NCBI RefSeq assembly: GCF_003054445.1
Contig: NC_042506.1
Location: forward strand, 1,991,501 to 2,055,500
Origin: Pichia kudriavzevii
Taxonomy: Eukaryota > Ascomycota > Pichiomycetes > Pichiales > Pichiaceae
DNA length: 64,000 nucleotides
Direction: 5' to 3'
Shown here: in pieces, positions 18,486 through 27,377 of the stretch
Layout of the letters: each line of letters begins with the position of its first letter
How positions within the stretch are numbered: the first letter of the stretch is position 1
Translations under genes and position numbers: made by a program
The notes under the pieces: model-generated
Told to the model about the DNA's origin: nothing
What the model saw: only the letters and a program-made list of their open reading frames with translations
Database searches by the model: none

Positions 18486-19979
18486 ATGACAGACTCACTA
18501 ATAGATGACGAGGTTTCTTCAGATTTCCCTGTGGAAAGCCATCCCAAACAGAGTTCCCAATACGGTGCAGATAAAGCCAATGATTTGGAGAGTCAAATTA
18601 GTCAGATCCTAGAAATGGAGCCTATTTCACTAATAGACTCCAATAAAAAAGCACATGATGAAATTCCGGATAAATTTTCAGGATGGGGTTTGACTTCTGT
18701 TATCGGATGTGCTTTCTTCAATTTCAATACTTGGGGTGCTAACTCTGCTTACGCTTTGTACTTACAGCATTATCTAAGTAACAATACTTTTAAAGGTGCC
18801 GACAAATATTCATATTCTACAATTGGTGGTTTGGCCTTTGGCACCGGCCTTATCTTTTCACCGATAATTAACTACATAATTGGTATAGTTGGTATTAAAC
18901 CGACAATATTCTTTGGAATTATAGTTTATTTTGCTGCAGTTATGATGGCATCATTTGCTACTCGGTTGTGGGAACTCTATCTGACGCAAGGGTGTCTTGC
19001 TGGAGTAGGTATGGCGTTTATATGTGTCGCTAATATTAATATCTTGCCGCAGTGGTTCAAAGGTGGTAAAGGTGGTAAGAGAAATTTGGCAATGGGCATC
19101 CAAGCTGCCGGATCTGGTGCAGGGGGTATTGTTTATAACTTAGGTATGCAACAGCTATTAAAAAATAAATCGTATCACTGGTCGTTAAGAGCACAGGCAA
19201 TCATGTGTATAGGGCTAAATTTGATTTCACTTTTACTTGTTAAATCGAGAAATGACAATATTAAGCCTGTTTTTAAAGTTTACGATAGGCTAATCTGGAC
19301 TAACTTCGGTTGTCTTTTACTTATTCTTTGGGTCATGTTTACACTTTTGGGTTATGTCACGATGATGTATAACTTGGGTGATTTCACAAAATCACTGGGC
19401 TATTCTTCACAACAGGGCTCTATTGTCTCGAGTATGATATCCGTAGGTATCATCTACGGTAGACCCATAGTTGGTTGGATAGGTGATCTGATTGGGCCCG
19501 TTAATGTTACGATTATTGCATCGTGGTTAGTTGCTTTATTTTCTTTGGCTATGTGGATTCCATGTAGAAATTATGCAACAGCCATTGTGTTTGCACTGTT
19601 TGTTGGTTCATTGATGGGTACAATTTGGTTGACCGCACCAACTATGAATGCACAAATTGTTGGGCTCAAAAAATTTGGAATTGCAATGTCTATTAACTGG
19701 ATCTCAGTTGGTGTCTTTGGTTTGGTATCGCCTATTATTGGCATTGCACTAAAGAAAGATGGACCTGTATCACCAACCCAATACCAGCCTGCATCGATAT
19801 TTGTGGGGTTATGCTATTTCATGGCAGGTGTCGTATTGATGGTGGTGAGAGGCTGGTTGATTGCCAGAAATACGCATGTTCTTGATGAAAAGCTATGCCA
19901 GAATGAAGATGATCTACTAAAGGTTAAAGTTGGGTTTTCTGAAACCATTAGGTCAATGTTTCTAAAAGAAAGGGTATAA
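18486..19979 (+). CDS. MFS monocarboxylate transporter-like protein, MCH/ESBP6 type (array copy 3)
   Basis: 497 residues with the same plan as the two genes before it: an acidic N-terminal tail of about 60 residues, DEIPDKFSGWGLTS, WGANSAYALYLQHYL, the GGKGGKR loop, YGRPIVGWIGDLIGP and KKDGPVSPTQYQPASIF. By eye it is the most diverged copy (GIVGIKPTIFFG in span 3, and THVLDEKLCQ in the C-terminal tail). All three share the KDGP...SPTQYQPASIFVGL segment before the last span. Substrate and membrane are unknown. The fungal family has roles around short-chain carboxylates, riboflavin (Mch5) or unknown compounds. Confidence 0.85.
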   Translation: MTDSLIDDEVSSDFPVESHPKQSSQYGADKANDLESQISQILEMEPISLIDSNKKAHDEIPDKFSGWGLTSVIGCAFFNFNTWGANSAYALYLQHYLSNNTFKGADKYSYSTIGGLAFGTGLIFSPIINYIIGIVGIKPTIFFGIIVYFAAVMMASFATRLWELYLTQGCLAGVGMAFICVANINILPQWFKGGKGGKRNLAMGIQAAGSGAGGIVYNLGMQQLLKNKSYHWSLRAQAIMCIGLNLISLLLVKSRNDNIKPVFKVYDRLIWTNFGCLLLILWVMFTLLGYVTMMYNLGDFTKSLGYSSQQGSIVSSMISVGIIYGRPIVGWIGDLIGPVNVTIIASWLVALFSLAMWIPCRNYATAIVFALFVGSLMGTIWLTAPTMNAQIVGLKKFGIAMSINWISVGVFGLVSPIIGIALKKDGPVSPTQYQPASIFVGLCYFMAGVVLMVVRGWLIARNTHVLDEKLCQNEDDLLKVKVGFSETIRSMFLKERV

Positions 19980-20191
19980 TATATGGAGCAGCTTAATTTG
20001 TCTACTTTTTGGTAATTCAAAATTTAATATTCAAATGTGTTTACCTTATATAATTTATAGACATCCCGTTGATAACCTAAAATCGGAGTATAAAAGCAAT
20101 GAAAAAAAAGGGGAAAAAAAAAGAAAAAAGTGCGTGTTAAAATAGATGTAATAATGAAAGTGACACTAGGGACATTAATACCTTGAGTATG

Positions 20192-21160
20192 TCAAAAACC
20201 AAAATAGCTCTTTATCGTCCCAAATAGGGAATTATGGTTTGGTTGATTTACTGCTTTAACCACCCTATCATATGCATCCTGGTAATACTTTTTCACTGTA
20301 GCAAGCCCTGAATATGTGTTAGCATAGAATACATTGAAATACTTTTTGATCAATACAGAGTCAACTTTAGGTAATTTATCACACAACCCCGATATACCCT
20401 TAGAACCCTCTCGCTTGGCTGACATTACACCAATCTTCACACATCCATAAAGCTTGTTTAAGTACTGATTAGCTACCTCCACCGACCTCTGAGAGGCTTT
20501 GGTGATGTATGAAATATGTTTTCTCAACTTTGCCTTCAATAGATAGGCATTTGTGTCAGCTTCAACAACCCTGGGATCGGTGTTCCATCCACAGAAACCG
20601 GCGTCCTTTTTGTGAGCTTCATTATACTCATTCCAACATAAACTCTGAGCTTTTGAAGATTCCAGGCATGAAAATAAGGTCCTTTGGTTTGCAGCATAAG
20701 TCTCCGTACATTTTCTCTGAGCAAATAGGAAATATTGGGAACCTTCTGGAAAATCTGCAATATTACCACTCATCTTCTCAATTTTTCCCCTGTAGTAGAC
20801 ACTTTGAAATAAAGAAGGAATGTAGTAGAACCCGCATATTGTAGAAACTAACAATACCACCATTGTTAATCTACACTTCATATTTTGGGCAGTGGCACAT
20901 CTTACTTTCTCGGACAACCTACATATGAGGCCGTCACTAGACCCCCCATCTGATTCGGGTCTGTAGAATTCATCAATTATCTTGTTGTCCTCACCTCCGT
21001 CCAATTCAACTCCACCGCCCGTGCCGGTAAATTCGCCATCACCTCTAGGCTCACCATCGTGACCTCCCTGAATATTCTCCACCCAGTCTTCAACAATATC
21101 CCACTCGTTATTGTCGCTGTCAGCAGTGTCCTCCTTAATATTGGTATCGTGGTGGCTCAT
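20192..21160 (-). CDS. Single-pass membrane protein of Atg39-like architecture
   Basis: 322 residues. Residues 1-95 are acidic and Gly/Asp rich, and carry W20-D-I-V23 within an acidic context, a good Atg8-interacting (WxxL/V) motif. One membrane span lies at about residues 98-118. The 200-residue tail after it contains six Cys (151, 165, 175, 190, 240, 260), compatible with disulfides in the ER/perinuclear lumen, and several amphipathic-looking helices near its end (YFNVFYANTY...). The yeast nucleophagy receptor Atg39 has the same order: N-terminal AIM, one span, lumenal helices. This resemblance is architectural only; I recognise no sequence family with confidence. The next gene on the same strand encodes an Atg20/Snx41-type sorting nexin. 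Confidence 0.7.
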   Translation of the reverse strand: MSHHDTNIKEDTADSDNNEWDIVEDWVENIQGGHDGEPRGDGEFTGTGGGVELDGGEDNKIIDEFYRPESDGGSSDGLICRLSEKVRCATAQNMKCRLTMVVLLVSTICGFYYIPSLFQSVYYRGKIEKMSGNIADFPEGSQYFLFAQRKCTETYAANQRTLFSCLESSKAQSLCWNEYNEAHKKDAGFCGWNTDPRVVEADTNAYLLKAKLRKHISYITKASQRSVEVANQYLNKLYGCVKIGVMSAKREGSKGISGLCDKLPKVDSVLIKKYFNVFYANTYSGLATVKKYYQDAYDRVVKAVNQPNHNSLFGTIKSYFGF

Positions 21161-21378
21161 TGTAGTTTATTGCGTTATATGTCTTGATTCCTGTAGGTTA
21201 TATATATGCAATTAGAGCTAGAAAGACAGGGGTTGGCATAGGATGGGGAGAGGAAATTTCCTTATCAGAAGTTTGGGGAGATAAATTGAGCCACTTTCCA
21301 CGAATTTTTAGCGAGCTATTTTTTTTATTTTATTTCTTTTTCTTTTATTTGTTTAATCATTCTAGTTATGAATTTGTT

Positions 21379-23019
21379 TCAGTCACTATTTGTTTCAATC
21401 CAACTGTCTCTACTCTTCATGAAGTATTCTTTGAAGAATTTGTTGTATGCTAAAACCAGTTTTCTGAGCTCCTCTTTGAACCAATTGTGAAAAACTTCGA
21501 GTTCGGACATCACAGCGGAATTGATCAAACCCAAATCTTGCTGTGTAATTTGATACTGTCTTTCAAGTTGAAATAAACGCAACTTAAGATTATAAAATTT
21601 TGTTCTTCGTGTCTCATCGGGATTGGGATCACTGACATACTTCAAAATAATGTTATTGAGCTTACTAACACCGGGTATTTTGCCATATATAGGTTTGTTG
21701 TATGACTTGCTGTATAATGCTGTTTGTAATTCTTCATCTGTAATGGGAGGGTCGACAATTTCATCGTTTTCGTGGTTCCCACCGTCACCCTTATGCAATA
21801 CATTTTCCATCTTCTGGTCTATTTTACGTATCCGAATCTCTTCAACTTCATATCTCTTATACCGTGATCGTGTATTGTATAAATCTTTCTCAATTAGTTT
21901 ATATTGGATGATTTTCTTTCTATTGTACTCCATCAAGCCCTTGCAGGTAATACTGAAGTGTTTTAGTTCCATTAGTTTGTCCATAAATCCAATGTTAATA
22001 GATGAGTTAAGGGCTGATAATAGCAATTTGTGCCTCTCAAACAATCTCCCAATGTTTTCAATATAAGTAGAATCTTGGATTAGGGACAACTGGCTAAAAC
22101 TCGACCCTAAATCGGATATCTCTTCGCTTAGTTCACCAATATGCTTCATTAGGTGTTTATTTAGTTTGGATATATTGCTCAAAACAAGCTCGTATTTGAT
22201 GAATTTCGCTTCAAAACTCACAAACTTTTGAAACTGCTCCTCTTCTGAAAGCTCCTTGAATAGATGAGAATCTGCTGAGGACGGTATCGGAAGAGTCAAA
22301 TATAACTGGTTTTCCAAATTCTCCAATGGACGGGATGGGGATAATCTGTATATCGACGTTCTATAAAGTGGGTTATTCTCCTTATTGGTAACGTAATCTA
22401 AGAAGCTGACCTCTGGATCAAGGAAATTCAGAAAAAATCTGGATTCGGCTAATCTCTCCACCTTGAATATTTTGTTCAAGAAAGCAGCTAGCATCCGCTT
22501 TCTATATTCCACCAAATTTGCCATCGGAATCGAATCACTTGGCCTTGTCCCGTCGCTAGATTTGTTTGGAACCACGACCGAATTGTTATGTTCCGTGTTA
22601 GACAAAGCAGAAGATGCAAATCCAAAAGAATTGGTAGTTGTAAATGCAATGTTTGATTTAAGTGATTGCTTTTCAGGGATTGGAGGGATAATTAACGTTG
22701 GGAACTCTTTCTTCAAACATTTTCTTAACGCTTCAAATTCACTGTATCTTCTTTTCACAGTGACTGTGCCAAGTTGAATCAAGTAAACAACATAATTCTG
22801 CAGTTGATGCGAATGAGAATCACTGGATTTTCCAGCATCGATAATTTTTATCTGAAGATTCGAATCCCTGTTTTCCATAATGGTGGCGATCCTACTAGTA
22901 ACCTTATCTGCACTTGATCTCCTTTTTCCCCGTGATTCACAATTCACCATGTTACTTTCAATTTCTCCTTCTCCGGTAGGAGGTACCTCATTATGTATGA
23001 CGTCTGGGCCCAATGGCAT
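21379..23019 (-). CDS. PX-BAR sorting nexin of the Atg20/Snx41 group
   Basis: 546 residues. The PX domain spans about residues 45-215 and contains VYLIQLGTVTVKRRYSEFEALR (phosphoinositide-binding RRYSEF), PPIPEK and RKRMLAAFLNKIF. A polar Ser/Asn insertion splits it between PPIPEK and the RKRM helix, a known trait of Atg20 and Snx41. The C-terminal two thirds are helical and BAR-like, ending in QLERQYQITQQDLGLINSAV. These proteins pair with Snx4/Atg24 on endosomes for retrieval of SNAREs and for selective autophagy. The sequence does not let me separate Atg20 from Snx41; many yeasts keep one ancestral gene for both. Confidence 0.85.
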   Translation of the reverse strand: MPLGPDVIHNEVPPTGEGEIESNMVNCESRGKRRSSADKVTSRIATIMENRDSNLQIKIIDAGKSSDSHSHQLQNYVVYLIQLGTVTVKRRYSEFEALRKCLKKEFPTLIIPPIPEKQSLKSNIAFTTTNSFGFASSALSNTEHNNSVVVPNKSSDGTRPSDSIPMANLVEYRKRMLAAFLNKIFKVERLAESRFFLNFLDPEVSFLDYVTNKENNPLYRTSIYRLSPSRPLENLENQLYLTLPIPSSADSHLFKELSEEEQFQKFVSFEAKFIKYELVLSNISKLNKHLMKHIGELSEEISDLGSSFSQLSLIQDSTYIENIGRLFERHKLLLSALNSSINIGFMDKLMELKHFSITCKGLMEYNRKKIIQYKLIEKDLYNTRSRYKRYEVEEIRIRKIDQKMENVLHKGDGGNHENDEIVDPPITDEELQTALYSKSYNKPIYGKIPGVSKLNNIILKYVSDPNPDETRRTKFYNLKLRLFQLERQYQITQQDLGLINSAVMSELEVFHNWFKEELRKLVLAYNKFFKEYFMKSRDSWIETNSD

Positions 23020-23267
23020 GTTCTTCAGCTTGTTTATATACTTGTTCCTTTATAAGTAAAAATAACCCCAACACTTCAACCAAAAGAAACAACCATATGC
23101 TCGGATTACAAAGAGGAATTGCCAAGAGCTCAACCGAAATTTAAATTCGAGGAAGTTGAAGAAAATTGACCAGTCTCCTAGGGGTTGGAGTATACCTAAC
23201 TACATGTGAATGGCACTAACAATTGGTGAACAAGGTCTACAAGTAACCGTAGGGCGGAGAAACTAGG

Positions 23268-24140
23268 ATGTCAGACATTGTGCATGGGATTACTTTTGCT
23301 GTAAGTGACATTTCTAAAGTTTGGAAACTTGCTGAATACTTGTCTCTATTTTCCCTATTGGTACTGAAGATCAACAACCCAATTTTCAAAATTGGGCTAG
23401 CTTTGCATGTTGGCCTACAGGTGATGCTTATCCTGTTGTATTCCCCGATGGTTTATTTCAAACTAATTGAGGGGGGTCAGGCGAATAATAAGCAGGTTTC
23501 TCTTGGTTTGATTCAAAAATTTGTAAGTTTTGTCCCAAATATGATGTACAAATTATCAAGGCTTGCTTTGAAATTGCTTATAACTCTATTGGCCAAACTT
23601 ACAGGTGCTTCATTTAAGAATGTCAATATTGAACCATTAGCGTCTGTTATAACATACCTGTATATTATGCTACGAAAAACATTGGCTTTGGTTGTCTCTA
23701 TTTATGTGACAAGTGAAGATGATGAATCTAAACATACGAAAGCATTTGCAGTATATGCCGTATTTGTTCTCATTGAAATGAAATATGTGAAAGATTTAAT
23801 GAGATCATTTTCAGCACAAAGTTCTAGACCTTCAATTACCGAAATTCTGAAATCTATTGTTAAATTAGATGTCACTAGAAATGATACAAAATCCAACCAA
23901 AGTACCCTGAATGGCTTGCAAACTCTACGTAGCCGCCTCCTAACTGTCACGGCTTTAGTTGTTGTTTTCTTTCTTTATCTCACATTCAACAATGCTTTAG
24001 AATTTATTGATGATGATAAAATATGGATCGCTACTGCCAAAACGATCGTTATGATTGATGCACTATTTATCGAAAGTTTGATTGTTGAGTTACTTGGCCT
24101 CGATCTGAAATTCTTAAACAAAAATAATACTCTTGTTTGA
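23268..24140 (+). CDS. Unrecognised multi-pass membrane protein
   Basis: 290 residues from the first ATG. Hydrophobic segments lie near residues 22-60 (two close spans), about 95-112, 120-150, 160-175, 223-243 and 250-275, so roughly four to six membrane passes. The stretch between residues 180 and 220 is polar. No signature motif, signal peptide or repeat identifies a family. It is divergent from the sorting-nexin gene (248 bp apart) and convergent with CDC1 (120 bp apart). It has the coding length and codon pattern of a real gene, but I do not propose a function. Confidence 0.7.
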   Translation: MSDIVHGITFAVSDISKVWKLAEYLSLFSLLVLKINNPIFKIGLALHVGLQVMLILLYSPMVYFKLIEGGQANNKQVSLGLIQKFVSFVPNMMYKLSRLALKLLITLLAKLTGASFKNVNIEPLASVITYLYIMLRKTLALVVSIYVTSEDDESKHTKAFAVYAVFVLIEMKYVKDLMRSFSAQSSRPSITEILKSIVKLDVTRNDTKSNQSTLNGLQTLRSRLLTVTALVVVFFLYLTFNNALEFIDDDKIWIATAKTIVMIDALFIESLIVELLGLDLKFLNKNNTLV

Positions 24141-24260
24141 GCCAAGGTGAATTCTTGTTTGCTCAATTATGATGTTAATACTGTCATTCCTTTTGCCTGT
24201 TTTAGTCTTTTTTTTTCTCTGTATGTAATATTGACATATACATAATGCACCTAAAATGTC

Positions 24261-25853
24261 TTATATAGAATTAAAATACCATAATAATGTGAAAAAAAGA
24301 GTAGCTACAAAAATGAAAGAATTAGCCAAAAATGTAGTAAAATCATTTTCTCTCTCTATATCCCATTCGATAATGATGGAGTCCACATATCTTTTCAATA
24401 AAGATGGTGGCTTTTTGCCTTTTAAATGAGGTAGTTCAACACTTTGACTACCTCCTCTATATATTTTCCCCAAAATCCCTACAAAACGTTGTAGACCTTT
24501 CTTAAAACTTGAATGTAGCCTCCGCCCTAGATTAACATTAAAAGAACAAACATAAATCCAAAATATACCCAATGCAACAAAAGTGGCATAATGAATAAGA
24601 GGCTGCAATCCTGACGGTAGGTAGCATAAATGTGTCTTTGCAGTCTTAGAATCTACTGTCTTCAGGCCACTGTGAGTGCTTTTCCATGTTAAGTTCTCCT
24701 CACCACCTGGGTTCCACATACTGAGTAGCTGAATACCGGGACGCTTTATTCCGCCTGTCATTGATGATACTTTCAAAGTGACTTCATCTGCATATTCGAC
24801 GCCCGGATGGTCGTTTTCTGTGAATGTGAATTTATCTTGTGTATGCTCGGCATTGCTTGAAATTGGATGGCGTACATGGCAATAATCATGGTCATCCCCA
24901 GAGAAAAGCATTATGGGTTCAATATTATTCAATATTTCAGTGCTTAGTTGGTATTCCAAAACAGTTTGGTATTGTTTCCCTCTGACAACAGGAAACTTTG
25001 ATTTGGATTCTCTTAAATTTCCACATTTCTGAAACTCATTGAATCTATATAGTGGAACATGAGAGAAGACAATTCTTGGATGTTGTTTATAAGGACTGGA
25101 CTCCTTGAAACTATCCAAAAATTCTCTGGATCTCTTACTTACATTTTCGTCTTCAGAGCAAGAGAGGGAAACTGTATCAATTAGCACAATGGAATGGTTA
25201 CCCAGTGTGACTACTTCATCTGCGTCACCAAAATAAGCTTTAAATCTAGCATATTTGGCAAAATCAACACCATTTCCAAATCCAACGTCATGATTTCCTG
25301 GTATTTGTCGGAATTGTCGAACGCCTTCCAGTGGATTAAAAACATTATTGAATCTCTTATATTCTTTGATCCATCTGGTATCATTCCATTCTCTTCCACC
25401 GTCAAATAAATCTCCAGAAAAAATTATACTATCAGGTTTCAAAACTCTGTTTATGAGATTGTGATTTCTGTGTAGATAATTATCACTGAAAAACTGTGTT
25501 ATCTTCATTCCTATCCAGCCACGAGATGGATACGAGTATTCGTCGACTATTTGAGGATCGCCGATTATAACTGTATGGTGAGGATCTGATTCACTTGGCC
25601 AATCTTCCCATTTCTTCCACATGCATTTCTTCAAAGTATAGTAAGGCTTTACTCTCTCAAAATAATTCACAATAATTAGAGAGATTACCCACAAAATAAT
25701 CAGCTGCTTCCATCTGATGTGCTGGATAAACCAGGATCTTTTGCTTCTGCTTTTGGTTGAGCTCGGTTTCAAATTCTCCAGCTTTTGTTCTTCATATCCA
25801 CTAATATCCAATCCACCTCTACTATTGTGTCTGTTTTTAGCTTTCAGCCACAT
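24261..25853 (-). CDS. CDC1: Cdc1-type metallophosphoesterase (GPI-anchor remodelling)
   Basis: 530 residues. A membrane span lies near residues 50-66. The calcineurin-like phosphoesterase domain follows, with all five blocks: GDPQ near residue 98, GDLFDGG, GNHD, FSHVPLY and GDDHDYC. Two spans close the protein (around residues 420-440 and 505-525). Cdc1 is a Mn-dependent ER enzyme that removes an ethanolamine-phosphate from the first mannose of GPI anchors. The alternative is its relative Ted1. The WPSESDPHHTVIIGDPQIVD and FDGGREWND segments look more Cdc1-like, but that choice is from memory. Confidence 0.8.
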   Translation of the reverse strand: MWLKAKNRHNSRGGLDISGYEEQKLENLKPSSTKSRSKRSWFIQHIRWKQLIILWVISLIIVNYFERVKPYYTLKKCMWKKWEDWPSESDPHHTVIIGDPQIVDEYSYPSRGWIGMKITQFFSDNYLHRNHNLINRVLKPDSIIFSGDLFDGGREWNDTRWIKEYKRFNNVFNPLEGVRQFRQIPGNHDVGFGNGVDFAKYARFKAYFGDADEVVTLGNHSIVLIDTVSLSCSEDENVSKRSREFLDSFKESSPYKQHPRIVFSHVPLYRFNEFQKCGNLRESKSKFPVVRGKQYQTVLEYQLSTEILNNIEPIMLFSGDDHDYCHVRHPISSNAEHTQDKFTFTENDHPGVEYADEVTLKVSSMTGGIKRPGIQLLSMWNPGGEENLTWKSTHSGLKTVDSKTAKTHLCYLPSGLQPLIHYATFVALGIFWIYVCSFNVNLGRRLHSSFKKGLQRFVGILGKIYRGGSQSVELPHLKGKKPPSLLKRYVDSIIIEWDIERENDFTTFLANSFIFVATLFFTLLWYFNSI

Positions 25854-26088
25854 TGATGATAATGAAGGGCCTGGTTACGTATCCTATGCCTATATTAGAG
25901 AGAAGTCCTTCTAAGTGGTGAGTACCAACTATATCAAAAAGATTGCGAAACCAACTGCGGGAAAAGTAAACATCAACTGCAGGGATCGGTGTACACCAAG
26001 AAAACCCGCATTTTCCAAAAGAGAACTTTGGAGAGAAAGACCGAGAAGTACACAATCATTCAATCTTTGGGATACACATACCAGGTAC

Positions 26089-27069
26089 ATGTCGCCGGAG
26101 GGTAACCGGAGAAGGAGAAGTTTACGTTCCAAAAGCGTGTTGTCCAATGGAGCCTGTGGGAAAAATGGAGTTCATGGGCTTGTTGGCTTGGAGATGACGG
26201 CATTAAGAAAATCATTTAATGGTGGGACCAAGTATGATTTTGACAAGTTCATAGCAGATTCCATCCCAGAGCAATACGCAATTAAAGTGTTAAATGACGA
26301 GAAGGAGTTGGATGAGTATCTGGATTGCAGGGAGTTGAGGGAATACAATCAAAAAGGGGCAGACTTCTCCTTCAAAGAGATGGCCGAACAACTGAAGGGG
26401 AAGTTCCAAACCAATTTGGTTGAGCATCCACGGGATAAACCATTAGTGAAAATATACAAAGTATCAGACTCTGATGCTTTAGATGACAGCCTATATAGTG
26501 TAACAAACGAAAAATTGGCGAAGCGAGAGAAACGCTACATGGCTGCAGATAAGGTTCGGTTGTTGACAGAAGTCGATGACTGTATTGAAGTACTGTCTTT
26601 ACTGGGGATAGACATCAGAAAGGGTAATATGAAGAGTGTCCTCAGCTCATATATAGTTGAAGATAATGAGCTTAGTGATGAACAGCTATTCAGGCTGAGC
26701 CATTTATTGGGTACTATTACAAAAATAAATGATCCATTAGACACGCATGAGATGATACTCAAATATAGACTCACTGTACGAGAGATTCGTTCATTTTTGC
26801 TGAGGTATATAAAGATCAAAACATTGGAGACATTACTGAAAAAAGAGATGAATTACCTAGGAACAACGGAGCTCTACTCTGAGCCAACTACAGAACAGGA
26901 TATCGAGGCTCTTAAGGAGAAACGTTTAAGATATCGAGACCAGCGGATAGGGAAGGTTGTTAAAGTCAAATTCAAGGAGGGTGTAGAGCTTAATATTGAT
27001 CCAATTTCCTCTCCCACAGTGTCAGTTCGAGACACAAAGAAACCCAGGTGGGAGATGAAGCACACATAA
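26089..27069 (+). CDS. Unrecognised hydrophilic protein
   Basis: 326 residues from the first ATG at 26089. The frame stays open for 58 codons upstream, but only from a GTG, so a longer product would need a non-ATG start or an upstream exon. The N-terminus is basic (NRRRRSLRSKS). The rest is charged and largely helical, with a Leu-rich region (RLLTEVDDCIEVLSLLGI, then LFRLSHLLGTI and RSFLLRYIKIKTLETLLKK) that could be a small helical domain or coiled coil at about residues 155-255. No catalytic motif or membrane span is present. CDC1 is divergent, 235 bp away, and RCY1 follows on the same strand. Confidence 0.65.
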   Translation: MSPEGNRRRRSLRSKSVLSNGACGKNGVHGLVGLEMTALRKSFNGGTKYDFDKFIADSIPEQYAIKVLNDEKELDEYLDCRELREYNQKGADFSFKEMAEQLKGKFQTNLVEHPRDKPLVKIYKVSDSDALDDSLYSVTNEKLAKREKRYMAADKVRLLTEVDDCIEVLSLLGIDIRKGNMKSVLSSYIVEDNELSDEQLFRLSHLLGTITKINDPLDTHEMILKYRLTVREIRSFLLRYIKIKTLETLLKKEMNYLGTTELYSEPTTEQDIEALKEKRLRYRDQRIGKVVKVKFKEGVELNIDPISSPTVSVRDTKKPRWEMKHT

Positions 27070-27377
27070 AAGTACCAACTAGTTTGTTCTTTTATATCTG
27101 GGTTCCATCTCTATTTCTTTTTTGATTCAAGTAGACACTTATAATGTATACCACAAATATAGAGGCTAAAGGCACGGTCTGTATACAGTTATGCCTACTT
27201 TTTGTTGCCTTATATAGCTTTTATTCCCTGTTTTGCTTTTTTGGCATTGCTCGAATTTGAAAATATAAAATAATGCCTTTATGATAACAACTTCAAGAAG
27301 TGTGGGCAAGAATATTAGGAACCTAGCAAACCACTTGTTGTGTTCTCCGAGTGGGCTTTACAAAACAGTAACGGGGA
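27070..27377. other. Intergenic region upstream of RCY1
   Basis: 308 bp with T-rich tracts; presumably the terminator of the preceding gene and the RCY1 promoter. No distinct elements are recognised. Confidence 0.45.
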
